Below, one piece after another: positions 1-6,726 of a stretch of DNA of 7,311 nucleotides (the stretch's first letter is position 1; each line of letters begins with the position of its first letter). The notes beneath the pieces are model-generated. The model did not search any database. It was given only the letters and a program-made list of their open reading frames with translations, and was not told the origin of the DNA. The stretch is taken from assembly GCA_947074225.1 (NCBI GenBank), contig CAMTOX010000090.1:1-7311 (forward strand), read 5' to 3'. Both the position numbers and the translations under genes were made by a program. This DNA comes from an uncultured bacterium. GTDB lineage: Bacteria > Bacteroidota > Bacteroidia > Bacteroidales > Paludibacteraceae.

Positions 1-36
1 GATCTTTTGTTTATACATTTTTATAACCAATATATT

Positions 37-1356
37 ATGTCTATCACCAGTGCTATTATCTTCATGGGCTCACTCATCTTCTTAGCCCACCTATGCAATA
101 ACCTCTTTGAGTACACAAAAATACCTACGGTACTAATTTTAATTATCATTGGTATTCTCATTGGTCCTATTCTGTCGTTGGCCACACCAGAGAACTTTGG
201 TAGCTTAGGAAGCGTGTTCACCACCATAACACTTATAGTCATACTCTTTGAAAGTGGAACCGGATTGCGTTTGAGTTCACTCAAAGCTTCTATTGGAAGT
301 GCTACCATTGTTACCATAGTAAATTTCATTGTCTCGGCAACAGTAGTAACACTACTACTCATGCTCACCACACAATTCGATTGGCGAAGTGCACTCTACT
401 TAGGCTTTGCTATTGGCGGGACATCATCGGCGGTAGTAATACCTATGGTACGTCAACTACACTTGGGAGAAAAGTCGCAAACAATACTCTTTTTAGAGTC
501 GGCACTAAGCGATGTGCTATGTTTAATTCTCAGCTTAGCCATTCTATCGAGCTTTGAATCAGACGCCGTAAGCTTCTCCTCAATCGGACTCAGCATTCTA
601 CTATCACTCACTTTGGCACTCCTCTTCGGAGCTGCTTTAGGATTAATATGGTCATACATTCAACAAGCATTATTTGGGAACCTTAGTAACTTTATGTTCA
701 CTTCGTTTGCTTTGGCTTTTATTCTGTATGGCGTATGCGATCTTATTGGTCTAAATGGAGGTATTGCAGTACTCTCTTTTGGTATCATTTTGGGTAACTT
801 GGAGTATTATTCGGAAAATAAGATTATCAAGAAAATATTCCGACAATATCAAGTGGGACTAAAAACAAACGAGCGTAACTTTTTCTCCGAAATTGGCTTC
901 ATCCTTCAAACTTACTTCTTTGTATATGTAGGTATGAGCCTTAAGTTTGGCAACATTCGTCTTTTAGCCATTGGAGCTATTATTACTGCTGCTATTTTTG
1001 CTCTACGCCATTTCATAAATCGTTGGCTCATTAGCAAGAACACACCAAAGTTCGATAAACGCATTGTTGGCATCATGACCCCCAAAGGACTCGTAGCAGC
1101 AGTATTAGCCTCTATTCCATTACAAATGGGACTCCCTTTTGGCGAAGAGATTCAAGATATTGCTTATGCTGTGGTATTCTTTAGCATTGTGCTGTGCTCA
1201 ATCATGGTAATTATAGAGAAAAACAAACAAAAAAGAGAAGAAAAAGAGGAAGAGGAGGAGGAAACAGAAATCATAAACACAGATGAAAACACCGACGATG
1301 TGGAATATGAAACTGTAATAATGCACCCTACACAAGAGGAAGAGGAGAAAGAATAG
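37..1356 (+). CDS. Cation/proton antiporter (Na+/H+ exchanger family, CPA type), inner membrane
   Basis: This 439-residue inner-membrane protein probably exchanges Na+ or K+ for protons in pH and ion homeostasis. About 12-13 hydrophobic segments run from residue 5 to 394. Family-like motifs are LFESGTGL (70-77), GGTSSAVVIP (127-136), ESALSD (154-159), whose acidic pair sits where the ion-binding ND/DD motif lies in CPA proteins, and MTPKGLVAAV (347-356), which matches the basic PRG/PKG motif of a late helix. After the last helix come a basic stretch and an acidic tail (about 401-439) rich in glutamate, which looks cytoplasmic and is not part of the transport core. I chose the ATG at 37. An in-frame TTG at 7 would add ten residues but has no support. 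The upstream promoter lies outside the window. A KefB-like K+/H+ exchanger is possible, but no TrkA-N/RCK domain is present. The family call is firm; the ion is not known. Confidence 0.9.
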   Translation: MSITSAIIFMGSLIFLAHLCNNLFEYTKIPTVLILIIIGILIGPILSLATPENFGSLGSVFTTITLIVILFESGTGLRLSSLKASIGSATIVTIVNFIVSATVVTLLLMLTTQFDWRSALYLGFAIGGTSSAVVIPMVRQLHLGEKSQTILFLESALSDVLCLILSLAILSSFESDAVSFSSIGLSILLSLTLALLFGAALGLIWSYIQQALFGNLSNFMFTSFALAFILYGVCDLIGLNGGIAVLSFGIILGNLEYYSENKIIKKIFRQYQVGLKTNERNFFSEIGFILQTYFFVYVGMSLKFGNIRLLAIGAIITAAIFALRHFINRWLISKNTPKFDKRIVGIMTPKGLVAAVLASIPLQMGLPFGEEIQDIAYAVVFFSIVLCSIMVIIEKNKQKREEKEEEEEETEIINTDENTDDVEYETVIMHPTQEEEEKE

Positions 1357-1358
1357 AT

Positions 1359-1378
1359 AAAGAGCGTTTATACTCTTT
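1359..1378 (+). terminator. Weak hairpin just after the antiporter stop codon
   Basis: AAAGAG (1359-1364) pairs with CTCTTT (1373-1378) around an 8-base loop, starting three bases after the antiporter stop codon and followed by T and A. The stem is only 6 bp and AT-rich, so it would be a weak terminator or 3'-end stabiliser. The stronger hairpin at 1580-1613 is the better candidate for the actual end of the transcript. Confidence 0.3.
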
Positions 1379-1453
1379 TAAAACTAAGGTAATCTTTTCA
1401 AGGCGTAAATAAATAAAACTAGAAATAACTTATAGCGCAGAATTAGTATTGCA

Positions 1454-1493
1454 AATAGATGGTATCTCAATTGGAAACAGATACGCATCTATT
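1454..1493. other. Imperfect inverted repeat in the convergent intergenic region
   Basis: The left arm (1454-1467) pairs with the right arm (1479-1493) over 14 bp with a single unpaired base, around an 11-base loop. A second, shorter hairpin follows at 1528-1545 (AACCAT, loop CAAGAT, ATGGTT). Neither has a T-run directly behind it, so they are not typical intrinsic terminators. They lie downstream of the antiporter and may be structured 3' UTR, part of a small RNA, or the remains of a palindromic element. Function is not known. Confidence 0.4.
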
Positions 1494-1579
1494 CATTTCC
1501 AACCATTTACCAATTTAGGCATCAATAAACCATCAAGATATGGTTGAAACACTAAAATACATTCTACCTTGTATACAAC

Positions 1580-1613
1580 AAAAGAGTTCGAGAAACTATT
1601 CTCGAACTCTTTT
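1580..1613. terminator. Bidirectional intrinsic terminator between convergent genes
   Basis: AAAAGAGTTCGAGA (1580-1593) and its exact reverse complement (1600-1613) form a perfect 14-bp stem around a 6-base loop, AACTAT. The outer arm supplies a T-run on either strand, and on the plus strand a further T-rich stretch follows (1611-1620). It lies 28 bases beyond the stop codon of the minus-strand AAA+ gene and 223 bases beyond the antiporter stop codon. It therefore most directly ends the AAA+ transcript and would also block read-through from the antiporter side. Confidence 0.85.
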
Positions 1614-1641
1614 ATCTTTTCTATTCATTTCGGTTCTCACC

Positions 1642-4600
1642 TCAATGTGCTGCAAACCCTACCCTTTTGGATAGATCTGGATCGCGCCACTCAAAGTTTG
1701 CCACATCTGGGGCTATAACCTCTAAAGCTGCTTCACTATCCAATCCTATACGCAGTTGTGCTATCTGCGCAACAGACTGTGCTAACAACCACATGGTACG
1801 TGCATTGGCAATTGCTCCTTTGGGTTTACTCTGTGAAATGCCTTTTATATAGCGTTTCATCTCTTGTTCGGCACCCTCAGCAATGCCTAAGCTAAACTTC
1901 GTTTGCAATAACTGTTTAAAAATGGCTAACAACTCTTCGCTGTTATAATCGTCAAACACAATATAATTGTCGAAGGAAGTAATTCCATTCTGTGCCAAGT
2001 TGCGCGCTACCGGTTCCTTATCGGAGTCACTCTCGGCATATACCACTGCCACAGGAATCTTCAATTCCCGCACTTTCGACTCTATAATGAGATGTAACGA
2101 TTCAAAAGAACGCTGCTTATATTCTGGCGAATCAATATCTAAAAACAGCACACCACCTGTAGCACGCGTTAATGCCTGTTCAATAATAGGTAGTGGCTGC
2201 GAGAGTCCAACAAACTCCTCGGCACTTAATACTATGGTATGTCCGCGCTTGAGTACTCCCAAACCCTGCAATACACGTCCAAGCAAACGTGCCACCGTAC
2301 GCTTTCCGGTACCACTATTACCGGCAAATTTCCATACCATATTTTGGCTTTTCTGCAGTGGCAGCCCCTGTTCTTTCAAGACTCCGCCAATGGTTACTAA
2401 GTTGTATAATGCCTTCTTGGCACTCTTTAAGCCTATCATAGCATCCAGCTGTTCCAAAGCACTCTTTATCACTGTATCGTCGGTGAGCGATGCCTCTAGC
2501 TGCATCACATTCCTGTCGGGTATATCGCATGCCTCTATTCGGGTAAGCATGGCATTAGTCACCTCATCGGCTGGTAGTAGAGCCAAACGTCGGCTCATGG
2601 CAGGAATGATGTGCGACTTTACCAAACGTGTAATGAAACGACCATTTCCAAAGTGCTCATCTTTATTATCATACTCCTCTATTACATATTTAGAGAGTGC
2701 TGCTTCGGCTTCACTACTTAGAACATACTGCTCCTTATCTAAAGCCAACTGACCAATCTTCAAGAGTTGTGCTGGTGTATAATCATCGAAATGAAACTGA
2801 TATGGGAAGCGTGATTTCAACCCCGGATTAGACTCCAACAGTTGGCGCATCTCATTAGTATAACCTGCCAGCACCACAATCATATCGCTATCCTCCTGAC
2901 TTAAGTAGGTCAATAAAGTCTCTATGACCCGGTGTCCGAAGTCGCGTTTATCTTGTCCCTCCACAAAGAGGTTATAGGCCTCGTCAATAAAGAGCACACC
3001 TCCCGAGGCACGTTCAATGGCATTTAACGTATTCTTCTCGGTTTCACCCAAATATTGACCCACCAGTTTACTACGGTCGGTCTCCACCAAATGTCCCGAT
3101 GAGAGTACCCCTATGCCATGATAAATCTCACCCAGATATTGCGCTATGGTAGTTTTTCCTGTTCCCGGGTTACCGGTAAACACCATATGCATGGTAGGCA
3201 TCTTATTGTAAATTCCCAACTCTGCTCTACGTTTATTCAACTTCACTAAGGCCGTATGGTTTAAAATGCTACGCTTAACCTCTGTCAATCCTACTAGCGA
3301 CTCCAACTTCGCCAATGCCTCACCGGCATCCCGATGCTCTATATGTGGTATATCGGCAACCTCTACACGGTGCATATCTGGAGTGTTCAACAACTCGCAC
3401 TGCACACTTCGCTCTATCAGATGGGTAATAATGCGCTCTTCTATTAAATGTTTCACAAAGTTTAAATTCTCGAACGTTTTACCTCGTAACCGATAGGCCT
3501 GCTCTAGATAGAGCGTTAATTTCTGTACTGCCGACTCGCTAATACTATAACCTAAACTCTCTAAATAGTTCAATCCACACTTCAAAAGCAGCGCCGGTTC
3601 AATATCCTCAAAGTGATACTGTTTCTCAAAAAGGGCACGTGCCGGTTCACACATATTCACCAACTCACTCAGAGGACCTCGACGTCCCGACAATACCACA
3701 CGTACAGCAGGTGTTATAGTTAATTTATTGGCCAACACCTCTATTCCCGTTAAACTACCTATAGCACCCTTAAGCATTAACGATTCGGCATTCTGAATAT
3801 AGACAAAGTCATGCTCATGCATCTCTATATAATCTTCTAACTTTGGCGAGAAACCGTTGGTACTATCCAAGAGCTCCATGGCATCTACTCGCACAAAACG
3901 TCCTATACGTGGGTCCAACTCCTTGAGTCGTTTATAAAGTGTTTGAGCAGCACTCATTTTACCCACTCCCTTCTTTCCGGTAAATAGATAATGACCATGC
4001 AAATTCTGCACTGCCAACCCTTGTTGATGCCGCGCAGCATCGTAACTCTTCTTCTGACGTAGAAACTCCAAATATTTACGCAAACCTTCGGGAGCTATTA
4101 GAAGACGTGGCTTAACCACAACTCCTTTAGCGCTCGACAATCCCTTCTCACCTCCCACTGCCTGTTTTGATTCGGCATAACGGCTTGGCAAGATATAGGG
4201 AGCCATATTTACCACCTTATCAAAGCCATCTAAGAGTTCGTCCAAGGTTATACGCATAGGCATCCAACATAAGTCGTCATCGGCCATCACTAATAAGAAA
4301 GCATAGTTGGTCGACTGCATTAAATCGGTATAACTCGTTTCAAATTCAAACTTCACCTCTACATCGGTATCGGGATAAAGCATCACCAACTGGTAATCCC
4401 TATCTTTATGCTGCCCACTTCGTGGCACCGACGACTGAACCTCGCCCCCAAACCAATGCGCACCTAAAGCTATTTGAGTTTGGCTAGAATTTACACCTGT
4501 AAGTGTAACTTTCCAGAATAGCTTTAACGATTTATCGTCGCGCATCAATTCCGTTTCACAACAGGCGCGTACCACTTGAAATAGCTTTGAGGGATCTTTA

Positions 4601-4989
4601 GGCACCGGCGACACACAGATGGCTGTACGAGCCACCTCTTTGCCATTGCATAAGAGCACACCTATATACGACTCCAACTCTCGAGGCTCGGGAAGAGGAC
4701 GCTCAAAGCGGTGACGAAGCAAAGTGATACTACCTTGTCGAGGAGACAGCATAATATTATCGTACTGAAAACGAGGACGTACACCCTCAATCTCAATATC
4801 CTTATTATAACCGGTAAATAGTTTTAAAGTGAGTTGGTAATCTTCTATGGAATTGCTTATATTGCCACGCAAATCTATCGTTAAGCGGCAATCTTTATGA
4901 TAGGGATAGAAAATATCGTCGCGCGACCAATAGGGCAAAGCCTCATCGCGTAAATCATAGCCCAATGAAAAAGAGGTAACAGTAAGCAT
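1642..4989 (-). CDS. Three-module AAA+ ATPase, CbbX/SpoVK type, with a beta-rich N-terminal region
   Basis: This 1115-residue protein is probably a cytoplasmic ATP-driven remodeller; its substrate is unknown. Residues 1 to about 270 are rich in predicted beta strands and match no family I recognise. AAA module 1 (about 295-530) is degenerate: its P-loop GKKGVGKM (338-345) has Met in place of Ser/Thr, and the Walker B position reads FVYIQNAE (395-402) without the acidic pair. Module 2 (about 555-815) looks complete: Walker A GNPGTGKTT (606-614), Walker B LFIDEA (666-671), sensor 1 near N712, a candidate arginine finger R727 and sensor 2 GNGR (781-784). Module 3 (about 840-1095) has Walker A GNSGTGKRT (890-898), with Arg in place of Thr, Walker B LFLDID (948-953) lacking the catalytic Glu, no arginine finger at the aligned place, but a sensor 2-like ANAR (1061-1064). 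The ATG at 4989 is the only sensible start, because an in-frame TAA lies 21 bases upstream. The leader is A-rich with no Shine-Dalgarno sequence. The family is CbbX-like, but the three-module layout is unlike the one-module Rubisco activase. Confidence 0.88.
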   Translation of the reverse strand: MLTVTSFSLGYDLRDEALPYWSRDDIFYPYHKDCRLTIDLRGNISNSIEDYQLTLKLFTGYNKDIEIEGVRPRFQYDNIMLSPRQGSITLLRHRFERPLPEPRELESYIGVLLCNGKEVARTAICVSPVPKDPSKLFQVVRACCETELMRDDKSLKLFWKVTLTGVNSSQTQIALGAHWFGGEVQSSVPRSGQHKDRDYQLVMLYPDTDVEVKFEFETSYTDLMQSTNYAFLLVMADDDLCWMPMRITLDELLDGFDKVVNMAPYILPSRYAESKQAVGGEKGLSSAKGVVVKPRLLIAPEGLRKYLEFLRQKKSYDAARHQQGLAVQNLHGHYLFTGKKGVGKMSAAQTLYKRLKELDPRIGRFVRVDAMELLDSTNGFSPKLEDYIEMHEHDFVYIQNAESLMLKGAIGSLTGIEVLANKLTITPAVRVVLSGRRGPLSELVNMCEPARALFEKQYHFEDIEPALLLKCGLNYLESLGYSISESAVQKLTLYLEQAYRLRGKTFENLNFVKHLIEERIITHLIERSVQCELLNTPDMHRVEVADIPHIEHRDAGEALAKLESLVGLTEVKRSILNHTALVKLNKRRAELGIYNKMPTMHMVFTGNPGTGKTTIAQYLGEIYHGIGVLSSGHLVETDRSKLVGQYLGETEKNTLNAIERASGGVLFIDEAYNLFVEGQDKRDFGHRVIETLLTYLSQEDSDMIVVLAGYTNEMRQLLESNPGLKSRFPYQFHFDDYTPAQLLKIGQLALDKEQYVLSSEAEAALSKYVIEEYDNKDEHFGNGRFITRLVKSHIIPAMSRRLALLPADEVTNAMLTRIEACDIPDRNVMQLEASLTDDTVIKSALEQLDAMIGLKSAKKALYNLVTIGGVLKEQGLPLQKSQNMVWKFAGNSGTGKRTVARLLGRVLQGLGVLKRGHTIVLSAEEFVGLSQPLPIIEQALTRATGGVLFLDIDSPEYKQRSFESLHLIIESKVRELKIPVAVVYAESDSDKEPVARNLAQNGITSFDNYIVFDDYNSEELLAIFKQLLQTKFSLGIAEGAEQEMKRYIKGISQSKPKGAIANARTMWLLAQSVAQIAQLRIGLDSEAALEVIAPDVANFEWRDPDLSKRVGFAAH

Positions 4990-5304
4990 ATAATAATGAT
5001 TTTTGTTCGATTATGAAGGAAGAGAAATGCTATAAAAACACTAATTGAAATAGCTACTAAATACGCTTTATTGGTTCTAGCAGCTGTAATAACAGAAATT
5101 TTAATGAGCCTAAAACAGAGAACAATCTCTTTAAAAATAAGGCTATAGAAGGGAGTGAGTATTTAACTAATGCACTCTAAACCTTGGCCTTAATCTGTTA
5201 ATACTATCTGAATATAGATTACAAGGAAAGGAGGCGCATATCCGAAGATATCACACCACCTATCCAATAGTAAAAGTGAGCACTCAACGCTGTAGCCTCA
5301 AGCA
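4990..5304. other. Intergenic region without a convincing gene
   Basis: These 315 bases between the lipoprotein and AAA+ genes must hold the end of the first transcript and probably the AAA+ promoter. I found no good match to the TTTG / TAnnTTTG promoter pattern on the minus strand. The only structures seen are a small hairpin at 5238-5251 and a 5-bp inverted repeat at 5117-5130. A plus-strand frame stays open for 43 codons (5017-5148) but lacks an ATG start. There is no repeat or mobile-element end. Confidence 0.6.
5238..5251 (-). other. Small hairpin with a UUCG tetraloop downstream of the lipoprotein gene
   Basis: Read on the minus strand, ATATC-TTCG-GATAT forms a 5-bp stem closed by C(UUCG)G, an unusually stable tetraloop in RNA. 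It starts 53 bases beyond the lipoprotein stop codon. No T-run follows, so it is more likely an mRNA 3'-end element or a chance structure than a full terminator. Confidence 0.3.
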
Positions 5305-5694
5305 TCATGGTTGATTTGTAGGAAGAAGAAAATCGAAAGTACCATTAGGCACATTCTTCGAATAGAGCTCCTGGCCTAAAACTAAATTCACAAAGCCATC
5401 GAATACAAAGAGTGCGAAACTATCGCTCTCTACTAACATGGTAGGAATAACATAACTTGAGAAATCGGGCTTCCAACCGGTAGGATTATTCTCTAACCAC
5501 TGAATAAATTCCTGCATCTCCGGATTACCACGTTCGTATATTGCTACTGGGCCTTCCCAATTTACCTCGCGAGTATCGCTATTGGAATAGACATTTATAA
5601 AACTCATTGGAGCAGTAACTTTCTCAAAGTTAATCTTCTCACCACAAGAAACTAAAGCCAATAAAAGAACAAATGCTAAATACTTTGTTTTCAT
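5305..5694 (-). CDS. Small predicted lipoprotein of unknown function
   Basis: This 129-residue protein begins with a lipoprotein signal peptide: MKTK, a hydrophobic core at residues 5-15, then the lipobox LVSC with the lipidated cysteine at 17. GEK follows, so an acidic residue sits at +2 from the cysteine, as is common in exported Bacteroidota lipoproteins; an envelope location is inferred. The mature part of about 113 residues is soluble and rich in aromatic residues, with short alternating hydrophobic stretches that suggest a compact mixed or beta fold, and no second cysteine. I do not recognise the family. The ATG at 5694 places the signal peptide at the very N-terminus, which supports this start. 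The gene lies between two long gaps in the same direction as the AAA+ gene, but the spacing argues against tight co-transcription. The lipoprotein assignment is firm; the role is unknown. Confidence 0.85.
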   Translation of the reverse strand: MKTKYLAFVLLLALVSCGEKINFEKVTAPMSFINVYSNSDTREVNWEGPVAIYERGNPEMQEFIQWLENNPTGWKPDFSSYVIPTMLVESDSFALFVFDGFVNLVLGQELYSKNVPNGTFDFLLPTNQP

Positions 5695-5772
5695 ATTATA
5701 TAGATTATTGGTTTAAATATGCGTTTATTAAAGTAGTACTATTGAAAGATTACTTTCTATTTTCATGCCAAA

Positions 5773-5805
5773 TTTGAGATATTGGAGTAGCCAACACTCA
5801 ATTTG
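5773..5805 (+). promoter_or_regulatory. Promoter-like sequence, Bacteroidota type, facing the broken frame
   Basis: TTTG (5773-5776), 21 bases, then TCAATTTG (5798-5805) matches the TTTG / TAnnTTTG pattern with one mismatch at a fixed position. The predicted transcript would start about 8 bases before the ATG at 5818. The TTTG lies in a palindrome, CAAATTTG (5769-5776), so a divergent promoter toward the lipoprotein gene could share it, although the -7 element on that side is poor. Confidence 0.35.
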
Positions 5806-5817
5806 TAAATATTTATT

Positions 5818-6039
5818 ATGCCTTACTCATTAAAATTTACCACTATTGAAGCATTCGTTTTGGTAAAATATAAACACAATCATGAGTCTTAACATTTAGG
5901 CTATCATGCAGATACAGCAATTACCATAGCAAACAGATTAGAAGAGAAACAGAACCATTTGCAAACTCAAATAGATGATAAAAAAATAGCGTTTATGACT
6001 ATGCAACGGTACTATCCGTTGGGTCTAATAGCAAAATAA
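5818..6039 (+). pseudogene. Remnant of a small gene, broken by an in-frame TAA
   Basis: From the ATG at 5818 the frame reads 24 codons, meets TAA at 5890-5892, then stays open for another 48 codons to a TAA at 6037-6039. The second part has protein-like composition, including a charged, coil-prone stretch (IANRLEEKQNHLQTQIDDKK) and a final segment MQRYYPLGLIAK. I do not recognise a family. The same-frame continuation and the promoter-like sequence just upstream suggest a decayed gene of about 73 codons. A chance open frame cannot be excluded at this length, and the tail alone could in principle be expressed from an alternative start. Its direction is opposite to all neighbours from 1642 rightward. 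Confidence 0.35.
6004..6021 (-). terminator. Possible terminator hairpin downstream of the 159-residue gene
   Basis: CAACGG and CCGTTG form a perfect 6-bp, fairly GC-rich stem around a 6-base loop, 30 bases beyond the stop codon of the minus-strand gene. On that strand a run of seven T residues appears only about 20 bases after the hairpin, so it is not a standard intrinsic terminator. It also lies inside the broken plus-strand frame. Confidence 0.25.
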
Positions 6040-6051
6040 AACACCCCTTTT

Positions 6052-6531
6052 CTATGCCACGTTAGAGCGCCAATTGTCTATAAATGCCTCTAAAGAATCG
6101 TCCACTATCTCTGTTTTTAAACTTCCCGGCATTGCTCTACGTTCAATATTGCGCATCACTAAACTTTTCATAAAGGCTTCGGCATCGGCATGCGATGCAA
6201 ACTCATAGAGCTCCATATAACCATTGCACGAAATATCTATGCACCAATACTTCTCGCGAAGCGAAGGAATGCCGCAATAAAAAGGAATAGTCATCTTAGT
6301 GAGTAGTTTGGTAATATGAAATTTGCGCCAACTAGGCAATTGGTACTCCACCTTCAACACCACAGGCAACTCGGCACCTTTTAAGGATGCCTTATAATGA
6401 CGAAAACTATAATACGAATGTTTATTCTCCATTTTAAACTGAAGAATGCCTCTTGGGTATTGAATAGAACCGTTGGTATTTAATTTTAAAAATCTTCTTA
6501 GGCTACTCATAGCCGAAAATTGATTATTCAT
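6052..6531 (-). CDS. Protein of unknown function, 159 residues
   Basis: I do not recognise this protein. It appears soluble and cytoplasmic, without a signal peptide or membrane helix in the chosen form. A basic N-terminal part (SSLRRFLKL) leads into a mixed alpha/beta region rich in aromatic and basic residues, then a segment with strand-like character around WCIDISCNGYMELYEF, and a helical end with the acidic stretch DDSLEAFIDNW. I chose the ATG at 6531. A longer frame starts at 6657, but its extra 42 residues are translated from the promoter at 6570-6601, so ribosomes would not see that start on the predicted transcript. The predicted leader is about 33 bases. A second ATG seven codons further in (6510) is also possible. 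The gene has its own promoter and sits 195 bases from the gene upstream. Confidence 0.75.
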   Translation of the reverse strand: MNNQFSAMSSLRRFLKLNTNGSIQYPRGILQFKMENKHSYYSFRHYKASLKGAELPVVLKVEYQLPSWRKFHITKLLTKMTIPFYCGIPSLREKYWCIDISCNGYMELYEFASHADAEAFMKSLVMRNIERRAMPGSLKTEIVDDSLEAFIDNWRSNVA

Positions 6532-6569
6532 AGTAACGTTGTTAAGATAATTACAAAAACATCGGACAA

Positions 6570-6601
6570 CAAATATATACAATTTATAACAAACATGCAA
6601 A
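6570..6601 (-). promoter_or_regulatory. Bacteroidota-type promoter for the 159-residue gene
   Basis: Read on the minus strand, TTTG (6601-6598), 20 bases, then TATATTTG (6577-6570) is an exact match to the known -33 TTTG / -7 TAnnTTTG pattern with normal spacing. A start site near 6565 would give a leader of about 33 bases before the ATG at 6531. It is the clearest promoter in the window and the main evidence for both the start of this gene and the bacterial group. Confidence 0.75.
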
Positions 6602-6645
6602 ATTCTAATAATGAGAATATAAGAAGAGGTTAATAAAGGGAAGAA

Positions 6646-6674
6646 TTCATTATTCATTCATTATTCATTCATTA
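6646..6674. repeat. Short tandem repeat, 11-bp unit, about 2.6 copies
   Basis: The unit TTCATTATTCA occurs twice in full and once in part, directly upstream of the promoter of the 159-residue gene. Each unit is itself built from TTCA/TTAT sub-units, so slippage could change the copy number. It sits about 45 bases upstream of the -33 box, in a place where an AT-rich element could affect promoter activity, but no such effect is known. Confidence 0.6.
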
Positions 6675-6726
6675 AATCCTACCCACTCACTCTCCATACC
6701 CACATATTAATTAAGAATGCTTAGGC

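Larger units (their letters stand above)
5695..6051. other. Long intergenic region with a probable gene remnant and promoter-like sequence
   Basis: These 357 bases separate the lipoprotein gene from the 159-residue gene. They contain a plus-strand reading frame interrupted by one TAA (5818-6039), a promoter-like pair in front of it (5773-5805), and a GC-rich 6-bp hairpin (6004-6021). The lipoprotein promoter should lie in 5695-5800, but only a poor match to the consensus is visible there. The presence of a broken reading frame facing the other way explains why the gap is longer than usual for such a compact region. Confidence 0.55.

Noticed and set aside
1413..1547. Plus-strand open frame of 44 codons with protein-like composition between the antiporter and the terminator
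   Set aside because: It has no ATG, ends in TGA, overlaps the hairpin arms at 1454-1493, and a frame of this length is expected by chance in AT-rich DNA. No family is recognisable.
1967..2752. Plus-strand open frame of about 260 codons inside the AAA+ gene
   Set aside because: It lies wholly antisense to the well-supported AAA+ coding sequence, is rich in Ser and Cys, and shows no domain or motif.
5117..5130. Inverted repeat AGAGA / TCTCT
   Set aside because: The stem is only 5 bp with a 4-base loop in AT-rich DNA and is not placed right after a stop codon.
5744..5772. Possible lipoprotein promoter on the minus strand: TTTG (5772-5769), 16 bases, TAATCTTTC (5752-5744)
   Set aside because: The -7 element has an extra base and a C in place of the final G, and the spacing is short. 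It is too poor a match to call.
6532..6657. N-terminal hydrophobic extension (42 residues) of the 159-residue protein as a membrane anchor
   Set aside because: It is translated from a consensus promoter and is probably upstream of the transcript start.
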